A DNA stretch of 64,000 nt from Streptomonospora sp. PA3 (GTDB lineage: Bacteria > Actinomycetota > Actinomycetes > Streptosporangiales > Streptosporangiaceae): positions 62,001 through 126,000 of the forward strand of contig NZ_VTZW01000010.1 in assembly GCF_009728995.1 (NCBI RefSeq), in the 5' to 3' direction. The notes beneath the pieces were generated by a model that searched no databases, was not told the DNA's origin, and saw only the letters and a list, made by a program, of their open reading frames with translations. The position numbers and the translations under genes are program-made. Positions 50,023 through 57,530 of this stretch are shown here, piece after piece; position 1 is the stretch's first letter; every line of letters begins with the position of its first letter.

Positions 50023-50550
50023 CTACCGGCCGAGGAGAGGAACGTCGGAGCGTCCCAGGTGGTAGTCGCGCACGGCCGCCATGAGTTCGTCTACCGTGAG
50101 GTAGCCGTTGCCGTTGGTGTCGATGCTCTGGAAGATCGATTGGGTGTTGGTGGAGACGCCGACGGCGTCGAGCCACCGCTTGAACTCGTCGGGGCTGACC
50201 CGGCCGTCGCCGTCGTTGTCGAGGAGGTCGACGATGGCGCGGATGGTCGGACGCAGCACGCGGCTGAAGCCGGCGTCGCCCTGGCTGATGATCTCCGCCT
50301 CGGCCACCGCGGCGAACTCGTCGGCGTTCAGCGAGCTCTTGCCCGCCTTGCTCGCCAGGTAGTCCCACATCTGCGTGTAGGCGTCGAAGACCGCGCGGCC
50401 GCGGGGGGTGGTGTCGTCCTCGCCCAGGTTGCGCATGATCTCGCGCGCCTCGGCCTCGAAGTCGGATCGGTCGATGGTGCCGTCGCCGTTGTTGTCCCAG
50501 AAGGCGAACCGCTCGTTGAGGCGTTCGCGCTCTTTCACATTGCTCGCCAT
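50023..50550 (-). CDS. EF-hand calcium-binding protein (calerythrin-like)
   Basis: 175 aa, no signal peptide. Three strong EF-hand loops are visible: DNNGDGTIDRSD (residues 19-30), DNDGDGRVSPDE (about 117-128) and DTNGNGYLTVDE (about 150-161); a fourth, between the first two, is degenerate. The arrangement resembles calerythrin and sarcoplasmic calcium-binding proteins, which buffer or sense cytosolic calcium. GAGAGG precedes the ATG 50550 with 7-nt spacing; an upstream start at 50583 is less likely. It faces away from the following repeat region. Confidence 0.9.
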   Translation of the reverse strand: MASNVKERERLNERFAFWDNNGDGTIDRSDFEAEAREIMRNLGEDDTTPRGRAVFDAYTQMWDYLASKAGKSSLNADEFAAVAEAEIISQGDAGFSRVLRPTIRAIVDLLDNDGDGRVSPDEFKRWLDAVGVSTNTQSIFQSIDTNGNGYLTVDELMAAVRDYHLGRSDVPLLGR

Positions 50551-51248
50551 TATTGACCTCTCAATAAAATGAGCGGTGGACACCCGGAACCTGGGGATAC
50601 CGCGGAACCGGGCAAGCGAAGCTTCGCATGAATTACGCTACCATCGCACTCACCTGGCCCGACAGCCGATGCAATAGCGAATTTCCGGGAATTCTCGTGG
50701 CGCCCGCCCGACCCGGGCACAGGACTTACGCCAATCCGGAACAAACCACCGGAAAAACCCTGGATTGGCGCCGCGTTCGCTCGGTTTTGCCGCCAATGGC
50801 AACTGGGCCGGAAACGTCAGTGCTCGCCCGATTCATCCCCGAGAAATTAACGGCGCTGCAATTGCTTTTCTCAACTTTCCCTGTTCAGGAGAGCCATAAT
50901 CCGCATTAGCGTCCTCCCGTATCCGTTTCTCGGTCAACACCGGCGATCCGCTCGACGCAGGAACGACGGAGGCGCTCTGCGCCACGTACTTGTTCCGGGC
51001 CGGCTTGCCGCCGAGCGCACGGCACACCTTCGCGCCGGAGCCCCGCCACCGATAGTGCGGCTCCACCTGCAAAGAACCGCGTGCGCTCGGCGGCAAGCAA
51101 ACACGTGACGCGCAGCGTCTCCGTCGGGGTGGCGGCGGGCTGACGGGCGGGCCGCGCTACGCGAAGAGCGCCCATTGCCGCAACCTCGATGGCGGCCGCC
51201 CCAGGTGGAACCCGGCGGGTTCCTCGAAAACGGCGCCCTCGAACGGCT
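50551..51248. other. Long intergenic region between the EF-hand gene and the repeat element
   Basis: About 700 bp. The first ~380 bp are AT-richer and should hold the EF-hand promoter on the minus strand. From about 50961 a partial repeat copy begins (listed separately). Frames across it have no ribosome site and no protein-like composition. No tRNA fold was recognised. Confidence 0.55.
50961..51222. repeat. Partial tandem copy of the palindromic repeat, left end missing
   Basis: It matches copy A from GACGGAGGCGCT onwards: the central arm pair CTTGCCGCCGAGCGCACG (51004-51021) and its complement (51080-51097), one inner block, and the right tip CCCATTGCCGCAACCTC (51171-51187). The left tip is absent. 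It lies 26 bp before the left end of the intact copy, in the same orientation. Confidence 0.7.
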
Positions 51249-51638
51249 CTACGTCCTGTTCAAGTGGCCGGTCACCACGGAGGTTGCGGCAATGGGGCTG
51301 AGCTGCGCGAAGCGCTGTGCGCCAGCTTGCCGCCGAGCGCACGGCCCACCTTCGCGCCGGAGCCCCGCCACCGATAGTGCGGCTCCACCTGCAAAGAACC
51401 GCGTGCGCTCGGCGGCAAGCAAACACGTGACGCGCAGCGTCTCCGCTGGGGCGGCGGCGGGCTGACGGGCGGGCACGTGACGCGCAGCGTCTCCGCTGGG
51501 GCGGTGGCGGGCTGACGGGCGGGCGGGCCGCGCTACGCGAAGAGCGCCCATTGCCGCAACCTCGATGGCGGCCGCCCCAGGTGGAACCCGGCGGGTTCCT
51601 GAAAAAGCCAGCGCCCCGCCGTCCTTAGACACGACCTA
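51249..51638. repeat. Intact palindromic MITE-like element, copy B
   Basis: 390 bp flanked by CTA (51249-51251 and 51636-51638). The left end CGTCCTGTTCAAG and the complement of the right end GTCGTGTCTAAG match copy A. GAGGTTGCGGCAATGGG (51280-51296) is perfectly mirrored at 51547-51563, and the 18-bp central arm pair of copy A is conserved. The left inner blocks of copy A are deleted, explaining the shorter length. The right CTA is the TAG stop codon of the membrane-protein gene. Confidence 0.75.
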
Positions 51639-52343
51639 GAGCTGCCGACGCACGCCCGCTTCGCTCTCGATGGTGCTCAGCTGCTCGTGCAGGTTGCCCC
51701 GCATGGACGCGCGGCCGGCCCCGCGGCGGAAGACCGGCAGCACCGGGCGCTTGAGGACGTCCTCGATGAGCAGGGCCAAAGAGCCGTAGAGGGCTATGGC
51801 GCACAGCACCACCCCGGCGGCGCCGGAGACCGCGGCCCACTGCGGCGCGCCGGTGAGCTCATAGCCGGCTGTAAGGCCGAACCGCACCGATGCGGCCGCC
51901 AGGACGACCGCGGCCAGGGGCTTGCCCGTGGCCGCGCCCGCCGCGGGCACGAGCAGGCCGACCGCGACGGCCAGCATCAGCACGCCGAGGGTGGGCGTCG
52001 TGGTCGTGCCGGGCGGGGACGTCAGGGTCACGACCGCGGTCGAGAGCCAGGTGGCGCTGAGGATGCCCATTCCGGTGCCCACCACGGTGTCGCGTGCCAG
52101 GAAGCCGAACACGCAGCCGAGGAGCTGCAGTGGGAAGGCGAACGCGATGAGCACCAGGGCCACGGGGTTGCGCTCGCTCTGGGGCAGCCAGCCCAGTTGC
52201 AGGGAGCTGAGCATCAAGGTGGCCACGGCCAGCGCCATGAACCCCACCGGGGCGGAGCTGGCGACGGGGCGCAGAATGATCCGCACGGCCGAGGAAGCCG
52301 AGCGGGCTTGCTGCGGGGCCGGTTCGGGCGCGGGTTCGGTCAC
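51636..52343 (-). CDS. Small integral membrane protein, possibly GPR1/FUN34/YaaH-like
   Basis: 235 aa with six hydrophobic segments between about residues 33 and 205. The stretch SAPVGFMALAVATLMLSSLQLGW and the following LQLLGCVFGFLARDTVVGTGMG resemble acetate/succinate transporters of the GPR1/FUN34/YaaH family, but the family NPAPLGL motif is only partly kept. The C-terminal tail is hydrophilic (GAGRASMRGNLHEQL). GTG 52343 has GAGAGGGAG upstream. The TAG stop coincides with the flanking triplet of the repeat element. Substrate unknown. Confidence 0.5.
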   Translation of the reverse strand: MTEPAPEPAPQQARSASSAVRIILRPVASSAPVGFMALAVATLMLSSLQLGWLPQSERNPVALVLIAFAFPLQLLGCVFGFLARDTVVGTGMGILSATWLSTAVVTLTSPPGTTTTPTLGVLMLAVAVGLLVPAAGAATGKPLAAVVLAAASVRFGLTAGYELTGAPQWAAVSGAAGVVLCAIALYGSLALLIEDVLKRPVLPVFRRGAGRASMRGNLHEQLSTIESEAGVRRQL

Positions 52344-52560
52344 GGCGGCTCCCTCTCGGCAGGTCGCGGTCACACCAGGGCACGGCGCCGTCGCCGGCGC
52401 GGTACCGAGCGGCTCGGGAGGCCGCTCCCCGCAACGGCGGAGCGGCGCGTTCGCGCCCGTCGGGGACGCGCCGAACCCGGACCGCCTCCCTGGTCACGCT
52501 GACACCTGCCGCCGCCCCTAAACGGCGGGAAGGCGCGAAACGCCGCGCGCGGCCGCACCA

Positions 52561-52607
52561 GGGGTGGTTCCCGCACCAGCGGTCCCCGAAGGAGCGGGAA
52601 CCACCCC
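52561..52607 (-). terminator. Hairpin at the 3' end of the mpaB-type oxygenase gene
   Basis: A 14-bp perfect stem (GGGGTGGTTCCCGC at 52561-52574 with its complement at 52594-52607) and 19-nt loop, 26 nt beyond the stop of the minus-strand gene. Confidence 0.75.
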
Positions 52608-52632
52608 GCCGCCGCGACTTCTCGTCCGGGAC

Positions 52633-53739
52633 TCAGCGGATGCGGTCGGCCATCTGCGGCTCGGTCTCCTGCCCGGCGGTGAAGGCTTCGCGGCAGACCC
52701 GCTCGACGGCCTTGCCCAGGTGGCCGATCACCTCGTCGGCCACGGGGTTGTGCCCGACCGGGGAGCCCAGCAGCGCGGAGGCTCCCAGCGAGGCGGCGTC
52801 GGCGCCCAGGTCGAAGACGGAGGTGGGCACCTCGACCATGTCGGCGAACCGGTCGGACAGCGCCTTGCGCAGGAACGCCGGCACCGCGCCGTCGAAGCCG
52901 GGCGGCATGTAGGACTGGTAGAGGTCGATGCACTCGCGGGTGAGCAGGATGCCCTCGCGGCTGGGGGCCCACTCGTGCTCGCGCCCCTCGTGCCAGAGTT
53001 CGGCGGCGCGCGCGTGGGAGGGCATCGCCTCCTTGATGTAGGTGTCGGGGACTCCGAGGAAGTGGGCGACGATCGCCCAGGCGTACATGAAGCCCTCGGC
53101 CTCGTCGGGCTCGACGGTCAGGCCGATGTTCTCCATGCCGTCGAGCACTCCCACGGAGAACACCAGCGCCGCGCCCGCCGTGTAGAGCTGGGAGACGGGC
53201 ATGCCCATGCCCTCGTAGTCCCACTCGCCCGAGCGCCGGTGCAGCTCGCGGATGGCCGCGTGCACCAGCCGCACCTTCTGGCAGGTGGGCACCAGCTTGG
53301 AGTGGGCGGTGAAGGCGTCGGAGTCGCCCATGCCCATGAAGATCCGGGTCGACTGGGAGAGGCGGCGGTGCGGCTGGTGGGACAACTGGTGGGTGGAGTG
53401 CAGCGTGTAGGCGCCCACCGGGGAGAGGTAGGTGCCGACCAGGCCCACGGTCGCCTGCATCGCGGAGGCGGCCAGGTGGTGGTGGCGGAAGAAGGCCGCG
53501 GTGTCGCGCAGGCGCCGCTCCTCCACCCAGTCGGGGAACTCGCGGGTCGCCTCGAAGTACTCGCGCAGCACGCCCGGGGTCTGCGGCGGGATGCGGGAGT
53601 CGGCCGTCTCGATGTCGCGGAACAGGTCGTTGACGGTGTTGATGCGATCCTCGTCCAGCAGTTCGCGGACGACCTCGTCGGCGAGGGGGTCGCCCAGGTC
53701 CCTGAGCTCCTGGGCGAAGTCGTGGTAGTCCATGGCCAT
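52633..53739 (-). CDS. mpaB/latex-clearing-protein family oxygenase (DUF2236)
   Basis: 368 aa, no signal peptide. The family core is present: HQPHRRLSQSTRIFMGMGDSDAF, then KVRLVHAAIRELH with the histidine and arginine positions that bind and flank heme in Lcp, and the earlier HHLAASAMQ. Members include the rubber oxygenase Lcp (heme b) and mpaB-type oxygenases; many are uncharacterised. Lacking a signal peptide, this is probably an intracellular form with a different substrate from rubber. AAGGAGG precedes ATG 53739; a start at 53733 is also possible. It is followed by a clear terminator. Confidence 0.8.
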   Translation of the reverse strand: MAMDYHDFAQELRDLGDPLADEVVRELLDEDRINTVNDLFRDIETADSRIPPQTPGVLREYFEATREFPDWVEERRLRDTAAFFRHHHLAASAMQATVGLVGTYLSPVGAYTLHSTHQLSHQPHRRLSQSTRIFMGMGDSDAFTAHSKLVPTCQKVRLVHAAIRELHRRSGEWDYEGMGMPVSQLYTAGAALVFSVGVLDGMENIGLTVEPDEAEGFMYAWAIVAHFLGVPDTYIKEAMPSHARAAELWHEGREHEWAPSREGILLTRECIDLYQSYMPPGFDGAVPAFLRKALSDRFADMVEVPTSVFDLGADAASLGASALLGSPVGHNPVADEVIGHLGKAVERVCREAFTAGQETEPQMADRIR

Positions 53740-54230
53740 GGTGCGGCCTCCTTGACGCGCGGCGGAAGGTCTCCTGGCGAGCGGCCGCGGGCTCGGGGGC
53801 CGGGCCGGCGGAAGCCGGTGTCGCGGGGTGGGGGGCCGGAGGCTCCAACCGGCGCCGCCGACTCCGCTCGGTCACCGCGCGGGCGCTCGCCGTGGCCGTT
53901 CTGCTCGGGTCCGCCTCGCGCCAAACACCCGCCGCGATCCTGGAATACCAGGTCACCGCGCTGTTTCGGTCTCCTGCTCCCCTGCCCGGGACCGACCGCA
54001 ACCCCGGTCCACGCCGCCCGGACCCGGCGCCCGGCGGCAGCCGCGCCCATGCGCCTTCGACCTGGGCGGCGTTTGCCCACCCGGATCGCGGTAAGCGGGC
54101 GGGGATGTTCGCTCTCCGCAGGGACGGGGGCAGGGACGACGGACGCGCGGCCCCGAGCGGCGCCCCGAGCACCGACAGCGCCGACCGCCGGACCGAAACC
54201 CGCGCAGACATCGTCGGTGAAGCCGGGAAC
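53740..54230. other. Divergent intergenic region upstream of the DUF1206 gene
   Basis: 491 bp between the oxygenase start (minus) and the DUF1206 start (plus). The oxygenase ribosome site lies at its left edge. Frames run through it but the DUF1206 fold begins only at 54231, and nothing conserved or AT-rich was noticed. Confidence 0.5.
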
Positions 54231-55064
54231 ATGGCGAAGGAGGCCGAGAGAAGGGCCCGGGCCGCCGCCCGCGAAGCCGCCCGCAGCAGGAGTTTGGAGC
54301 TCGCGGCCCGCGTCGGCACGGTGGCCACCGGCCTGCTCTATGTGCTGGTCGGCTACATCTGCGCCCACATCGCCGCGACCCGCCACGCAGACGAGCAGGC
54401 CACCGCCCGCGGCGCGCTGGAGCTGGTGGCCGCCACCCCGCTCGGCGCGGTGCTGCTGTGGCTGGTGGCGGGCGGCCTGGGCGGGCTGGCGCTGCGGCAG
54501 GCGGCGCTGGTCGTCTTCGGCGGCCGGATGGGGGCCTGGGCCACCCAGCGCGTCGCCGCGGTCGGCCGCACCGTCGTCTACAGCCTGCTGTTCGCCACGG
54601 TCCTGCGGGTCGCGATCGGCGCGGCGACAGGCGGGGGCAGCCAGGACCGCCAGAGCGAGCACCTCACCGCGCTGCTGCTGGGCCTGCCGCTGGGACGGGT
54701 GCTGGTGGCGCTGATCGGGCTGACGCTGGTCGGGTTCGGGGTGGCGCTGGTGTTCACCATGTTCCGCCGCAACGCCTACACCCACGACGTCGACTTCGCC
54801 GCGATGCCGCGCCGGCTGCGCCCGGCGGTGGTCGCGCTCAACGTCGCCGGAAACCTCTCGCGGGTCGCGATCGTCACGCTAGCCGGCGGTTTCGTGGTCT
54901 GGGCCGCCCTGGACGGAGCGCCGGACCACACCCAGGGCCTGGACGACACCCTGCGCAGTGTCAGCCAGGCGCCCGCGGGGCCGTGGCTGCTGAGCGGCAT
55001 CGCCGCCGGCCTGGCCTCCTACGGGCTGTACTGCTTCTGCAAGGCCCGCTGGCCGCGGACGTAG
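54231..55064 (+). CDS. DUF1206 family membrane protein
   Basis: 277 aa with six hydrophobic helices after a basic, Ala/Arg-rich N-terminus (MAKEAERRARAAAREAARS). The family pattern ELAARVGTVATGLLYVLVGYI at about residues 24-44 and repeated two-helix units match DUF1206, an actinomycete membrane family of unknown function. ATG 54231 is placed by comparison with the family N-terminus, since the ribosome site is weak (CCGGGAA). It is not coupled to its neighbours. Confidence 0.75.
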   Translation: MAKEAERRARAAAREAARSRSLELAARVGTVATGLLYVLVGYICAHIAATRHADEQATARGALELVAATPLGAVLLWLVAGGLGGLALRQAALVVFGGRMGAWATQRVAAVGRTVVYSLLFATVLRVAIGAATGGGSQDRQSEHLTALLLGLPLGRVLVALIGLTLVGFGVALVFTMFRRNAYTHDVDFAAMPRRLRPAVVALNVAGNLSRVAIVTLAGGFVVWAALDGAPDHTQGLDDTLRSVSQAPAGPWLLSGIAAGLASYGLYCFCKARWPRT

Positions 55065-55141
55065 CGCAGGGCGGCGCCGCGCGGCCGGGAGCGGCCGCGG
55101 TGGTGCCCCGGCGCCGGGCGGCGCGTCCGGCGGATCGCGTC

Positions 55142-55147
55142 TAGGAT
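55142..55147 (+). promoter_or_regulatory. Candidate -10 for a leaderless DUF4429 transcript
   Basis: TAGGAT (TAnnnT type) ends 7 nt before the ATG. With initiation at or near the A of the start codon, no 5' leader would exist; leaderless mRNAs are common in actinomycetes. Confidence 0.45.
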
Positions 55148-55154
55148 CCCTGCC

Positions 55155-55886
55155 ATGGACGAGCTGCGCGGCGATCGAGCGGACTGGCGATTCGACGGGG
55201 AAACCGTCCGGATCCGGTACCGCACGGGCGCGTTCAAGAACGCGATGCTCAAGGAGCTCGGCCGTATCACCGTCCCGGTCTCGGCCGTATCCGAGGTCGA
55301 CTTCGACCTGTTCGAGAGCAAGCGCAAACGCTGGGCGCTGCAGTTGCGGATGCGCGAGGGAGCCGATCCGTACGCGGCCGTGGGAGCGATGCTCGACCAG
55401 GGCGCCCAGCCGTTCCGGCTCCTCGGGCCCGCATCCACGGAACTGGTCGCCGAGTACGCGGCCGACCAGATCCGCTTCGCCGCCGAGCGGGCCGCCGCCT
55501 CCGACCCGACCGCGCAGATCGCCACGCGCCTGGTTCCGCCGCTGCCGCTGCACATCCAGACGGGCGAGGGCACGGCCTCCTTCGACGGCTCCGCGGTCCG
55601 ATTGATCTGGACCGGGTCGGAGGCGTCATCGCGCAAGAAGAAGGCGCACCGCCGTGAGATCGCGCTGGCCGACGTCACCGGCGTCGAGTGGGTCCCCTCG
55701 GACGGCTGGGAGTACGGCCACATGCGGGTGACCACCACCGAGGCGGTCCGCACGGAGATCACCAAGCCCAAGCACGACCTGTCCTGCCTCCTGTGCGACG
55801 AGGGCAAGGAGGGAGCGGCGGCCCTGATGATGGCCGCGACGATCACCGCCCACCTGTGGGCCAGGGACCAGCGGGCGGCGGGGTAG
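55155..55886 (+). CDS. DUF4429 family protein
   Basis: 243 aa, soluble, two similar halves. Each half begins with a Phe/Gly-containing strand: DWRFDGETVRIRYR at the N-terminus and GTASFDGSAVRLIWTG about residue 138, followed by Lys/Arg-rich and DVTGVEW-type segments. DUF4429 is a PH-like or related small domain in actinomycetes with unknown role. TAGGAT at 55142-55147 lies 7 nt before the ATG and no ribosome site is present, which suggests a leaderless transcript. It precedes the convergent GNAT gene. Confidence 0.7.
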   Translation: MDELRGDRADWRFDGETVRIRYRTGAFKNAMLKELGRITVPVSAVSEVDFDLFESKRKRWALQLRMREGADPYAAVGAMLDQGAQPFRLLGPASTELVAEYAADQIRFAAERAAASDPTAQIATRLVPPLPLHIQTGEGTASFDGSAVRLIWTGSEASSRKKKAHRREIALADVTGVEWVPSDGWEYGHMRVTTTEAVRTEITKPKHDLSCLLCDEGKEGAAALMMAATITAHLWARDQRAAG

Positions 55887-55896
55887 CCGCCGGGAT

Positions 55897-56385
55897 TCAG
55901 ACCGGCACGCTGTCCGGATCCGGCCGCCGCTCCATGACGACGAGGTCGGAGAACGTGCCGTCGTCCTCGGCGACCGCGCCGGCGAGGGTCGTGGCGTGGC
56001 CGAACCCCTCCGACTCGTACAGGGCACGGGCGCGATGGTTGTGCGCTTTGACGTCCAGCCAGACGCGGTGCGCGCCATGGTGCCCGAAGGCCCGGGCGAG
56101 CACCGCCCTGAGCAGTCCCCTGCCGCGCCCCGCCCCGCGCAGGGGCCCGGCGACGACCATGCGGCGCAGCTCGACACCCTCGCCGCCGAGCAGGCCGGCG
56201 AGCACGGCGAATCCCACCGCGGCCTCGCCGTCCACGGCCACGACGTGCTCCTGGTCCGGATCGGCCAGCGCCTCGGCATGCCAGTCGGCCCCGGTCGTCC
56301 CGAGCCACACGGACGTGCCCGCGTCGGCCTCCCAGCGCGTCAGCTGCGGGAGGTCGGCTTCCGTGGTGGGGCGCAGATTCAGCAT
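55897..56385 (-). CDS. GNAT family N-acetyltransferase
   Basis: 162 aa. The acetyl-CoA-binding motif A is RMVVAGPLRGAGRGRGLLRAVL (R/Q-x2-G-x-G/A, split here by position about 74-95), followed by AHNHRARALYESEGF, the motif B region. The length is typical of a single GNAT domain. A TACAGT hexamer (complement of 56391-56396) lies 6 nt before the ATG, so this transcript may also be leaderless. Acceptor substrate unknown. It is convergent with DUF4429 and divergent from the small gene at 56490. Confidence 0.82.
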   Translation of the reverse strand: MLNLRPTTEADLPQLTRWEADAGTSVWLGTTGADWHAEALADPDQEHVVAVDGEAAVGFAVLAGLLGGEGVELRRMVVAGPLRGAGRGRGLLRAVLARAFGHHGAHRVWLDVKAHNHRARALYESEGFGHATTLAGAVAEDDGTFSDLVVMERRPDPDSVPV

Positions 56386-56489
56386 CCGGGTACTGTAGCC
56401 GCCTGTTCGCTCCTGCGGTGCGGACCGGACTAAGCCGACGGGTTGCGGGTAGAAGGATCCGCAGCCGCATCTTCGCGCGGGAGGTTGAC

Positions 56490-56648
56490 ATGTCCGCCGA
56501 CGATCGCCCCTACGACACGCCCGACCGGCCTCCGGAGGGCATCGGCGACGCGCTCTTCGCGGCCGATCTGAAGCGGCTTGTGCGGGCTTCCCGGGAAAAC
56601 GACGAGGACACGGTTTCCCGAGTGCGCGAGACCTATCTGCCGGAATAG
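56490..56648 (+). CDS. Small hypothetical protein of 52 residues
   Basis: 52 aa, charged and probably helical (GIGDALFAADLKRLVRASREND, by position about 17-38). GGGAGG at 56479-56484 lies 5 nt before the ATG, which favours a real gene. It is 89 nt upstream of the DUF6879 operon on the same strand and could belong with it. No family recognised. Confidence 0.45.
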   Translation: MSADDRPYDTPDRPPEGIGDALFAADLKRLVRASRENDEDTVSRVRETYLPE

Positions 56649-56663
56649 CCGGAGTCGGTCATT

Positions 56664-56680
56664 TTTCTGGTGGGCTCCAC
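56664..56680 (+). promoter_or_regulatory. TGGGCTCCAC box upstream of the DUF6879/NB-ARC operon
   Basis: TTTTCTGG followed by TGGGCTCCAC, ending 57 nt before ATG 56737. Nearly the same element (TTTTCCTGA followed by TGGGCTCCAC) stands 99 nt before the XRE gene at 63817, on the same relative strand. Shared control is inferred. Confidence 0.4.
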
Positions 56681-56736
56681 TGCCCCGTGTTAGCGTGGAG
56701 GGATGATTCTCCGATTCCCCTATGAACAGGAGAAAC

Positions 56737-56958
56737 ATGAAGCTCACCTTACTCGCCAAGGACGGAAAGTCCGGCGTCAAGGACTGTCCCTCCGTCTACG
56801 TGGCGGACACGGGTGAACTGGTCGTCCAGGGCCTGGAACTGACCGAATCCGAGATGCCCTCGCTGCAGAACCCCCTCAACGGTGAGACCGCCGTGCGCAT
56901 CGACCCGACGATCGTGATCGAGGCGGTCGAGCAGTACCGGAGGAGCGCAGCGCCATGA
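56737..56958 (+). CDS. Small protein preceding DUF6879
   Basis: 73 aa, probably a small mixed alpha/beta domain (MKLTLLAKDGKSGVKDCPSVYV, then LVVQGLEL-TESEMPSLQNPLNGETAVRI). AGGAGA at 56728-56733 fixes ATG 56737 rather than 56722. Its stop overlaps the DUF6879 start by 4 nt (ATGA). Small proteins of this look precede DUF6879 genes in actinomycetes, from memory, but the function of neither is known. Confidence 0.7.
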   Translation: MKLTLLAKDGKSGVKDCPSVYVADTGELVVQGLELTESEMPSLQNPLNGETAVRIDPTIVIEAVEQYRRSAAP

Positions 56959-57521
56959 ACACCCTGCAGCGGGGAAAGCCCATCGGCTGGGACGAAGTCG
57001 AACACCTATTCGCCGAATTCCGATCCACCGTTTTTCGCCTGGAGACCCTCCAGCGGTATGAGGCTCCGACCGAGAAGGCCGCCTTTCAGAATTTCCTCGC
57101 CGGCGATATCCCCGGATCGCCGGATCTGGACGATTGGCACGCCGAACTCCGCGAGGGCATCCGCAGAGGGCGCTCCTACCGCCGGGTCCATGTCGTCACC
57201 GAGCCGCTGACCGACTACGTGCGGTTCGAGTGCGCCTGGGCCTATCGCAGCAACGCCGCGGCGGGCGAAGACATCCGCATCCTCGCCGTCGAGGAGGGCC
57301 GCTGGCCCGAGGGTGTCCCCCGCCTCGACTACTGGCTGTTCGACTCCCGGCTCATGCTGGTGATGAACTACAGCGACGGCGGCGTGCTCGAATCCACCGA
57401 ACTGGTCGACGACCCCCAGACCGTCGCGGCGGCCGAGGCCTGGCGCGACCGGGCACTTCGCCTGTCGGTTCCCTACACCGAGTACGAAGCGCGGTTCGAC
57501 GCCTTCATGCGCCCGCGCTGA
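56955..57521 (+). CDS. DUF6879 family protein
   Basis: 188 aa. The body fits the family: LFAEFRSTVFRLETLQRY, then DWHAELREGIRRGRSYRRVHVVTEPLTDYVRFECAWAY region, and a C-terminal WLFDSRLMLVMNYSDGG. No catalytic motif is evident. It sits between the 73-aa protein (4-nt overlap) and the NB-ARC/TPR gene (9-nt gap), so all three are one operon. DUF6879 proteins often neighbour helix-turn-helix regulators in actinomycetes. It may be a sensor or effector in the same signalling unit. Confidence 0.75.
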   Translation: MNTLQRGKPIGWDEVEHLFAEFRSTVFRLETLQRYEAPTEKAAFQNFLAGDIPGSPDLDDWHAELREGIRRGRSYRRVHVVTEPLTDYVRFECAWAYRSNAAAGEDIRILAVEEGRWPEGVPRLDYWLFDSRLMLVMNYSDGGVLESTELVDDPQTVAAAEAWRDRALRLSVPYTEYEARFDAFMRPR

Positions 57522-57530
57522 AAGGCGGCG

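Noticed and set aside
50628-50909. A small plus-strand gene upstream of the repeat region
   Set aside because: No ribosome site; it occupies the AT-richer DNA that should hold the EF-hand promoter.
18802-51638. A composite transposon between the two intact repeat copies
   Set aside because: No transposase lies inside, the copies have independent CTA flanks, and the 32-kb interval contains chromosomal-looking operons; independent insertions are simpler.
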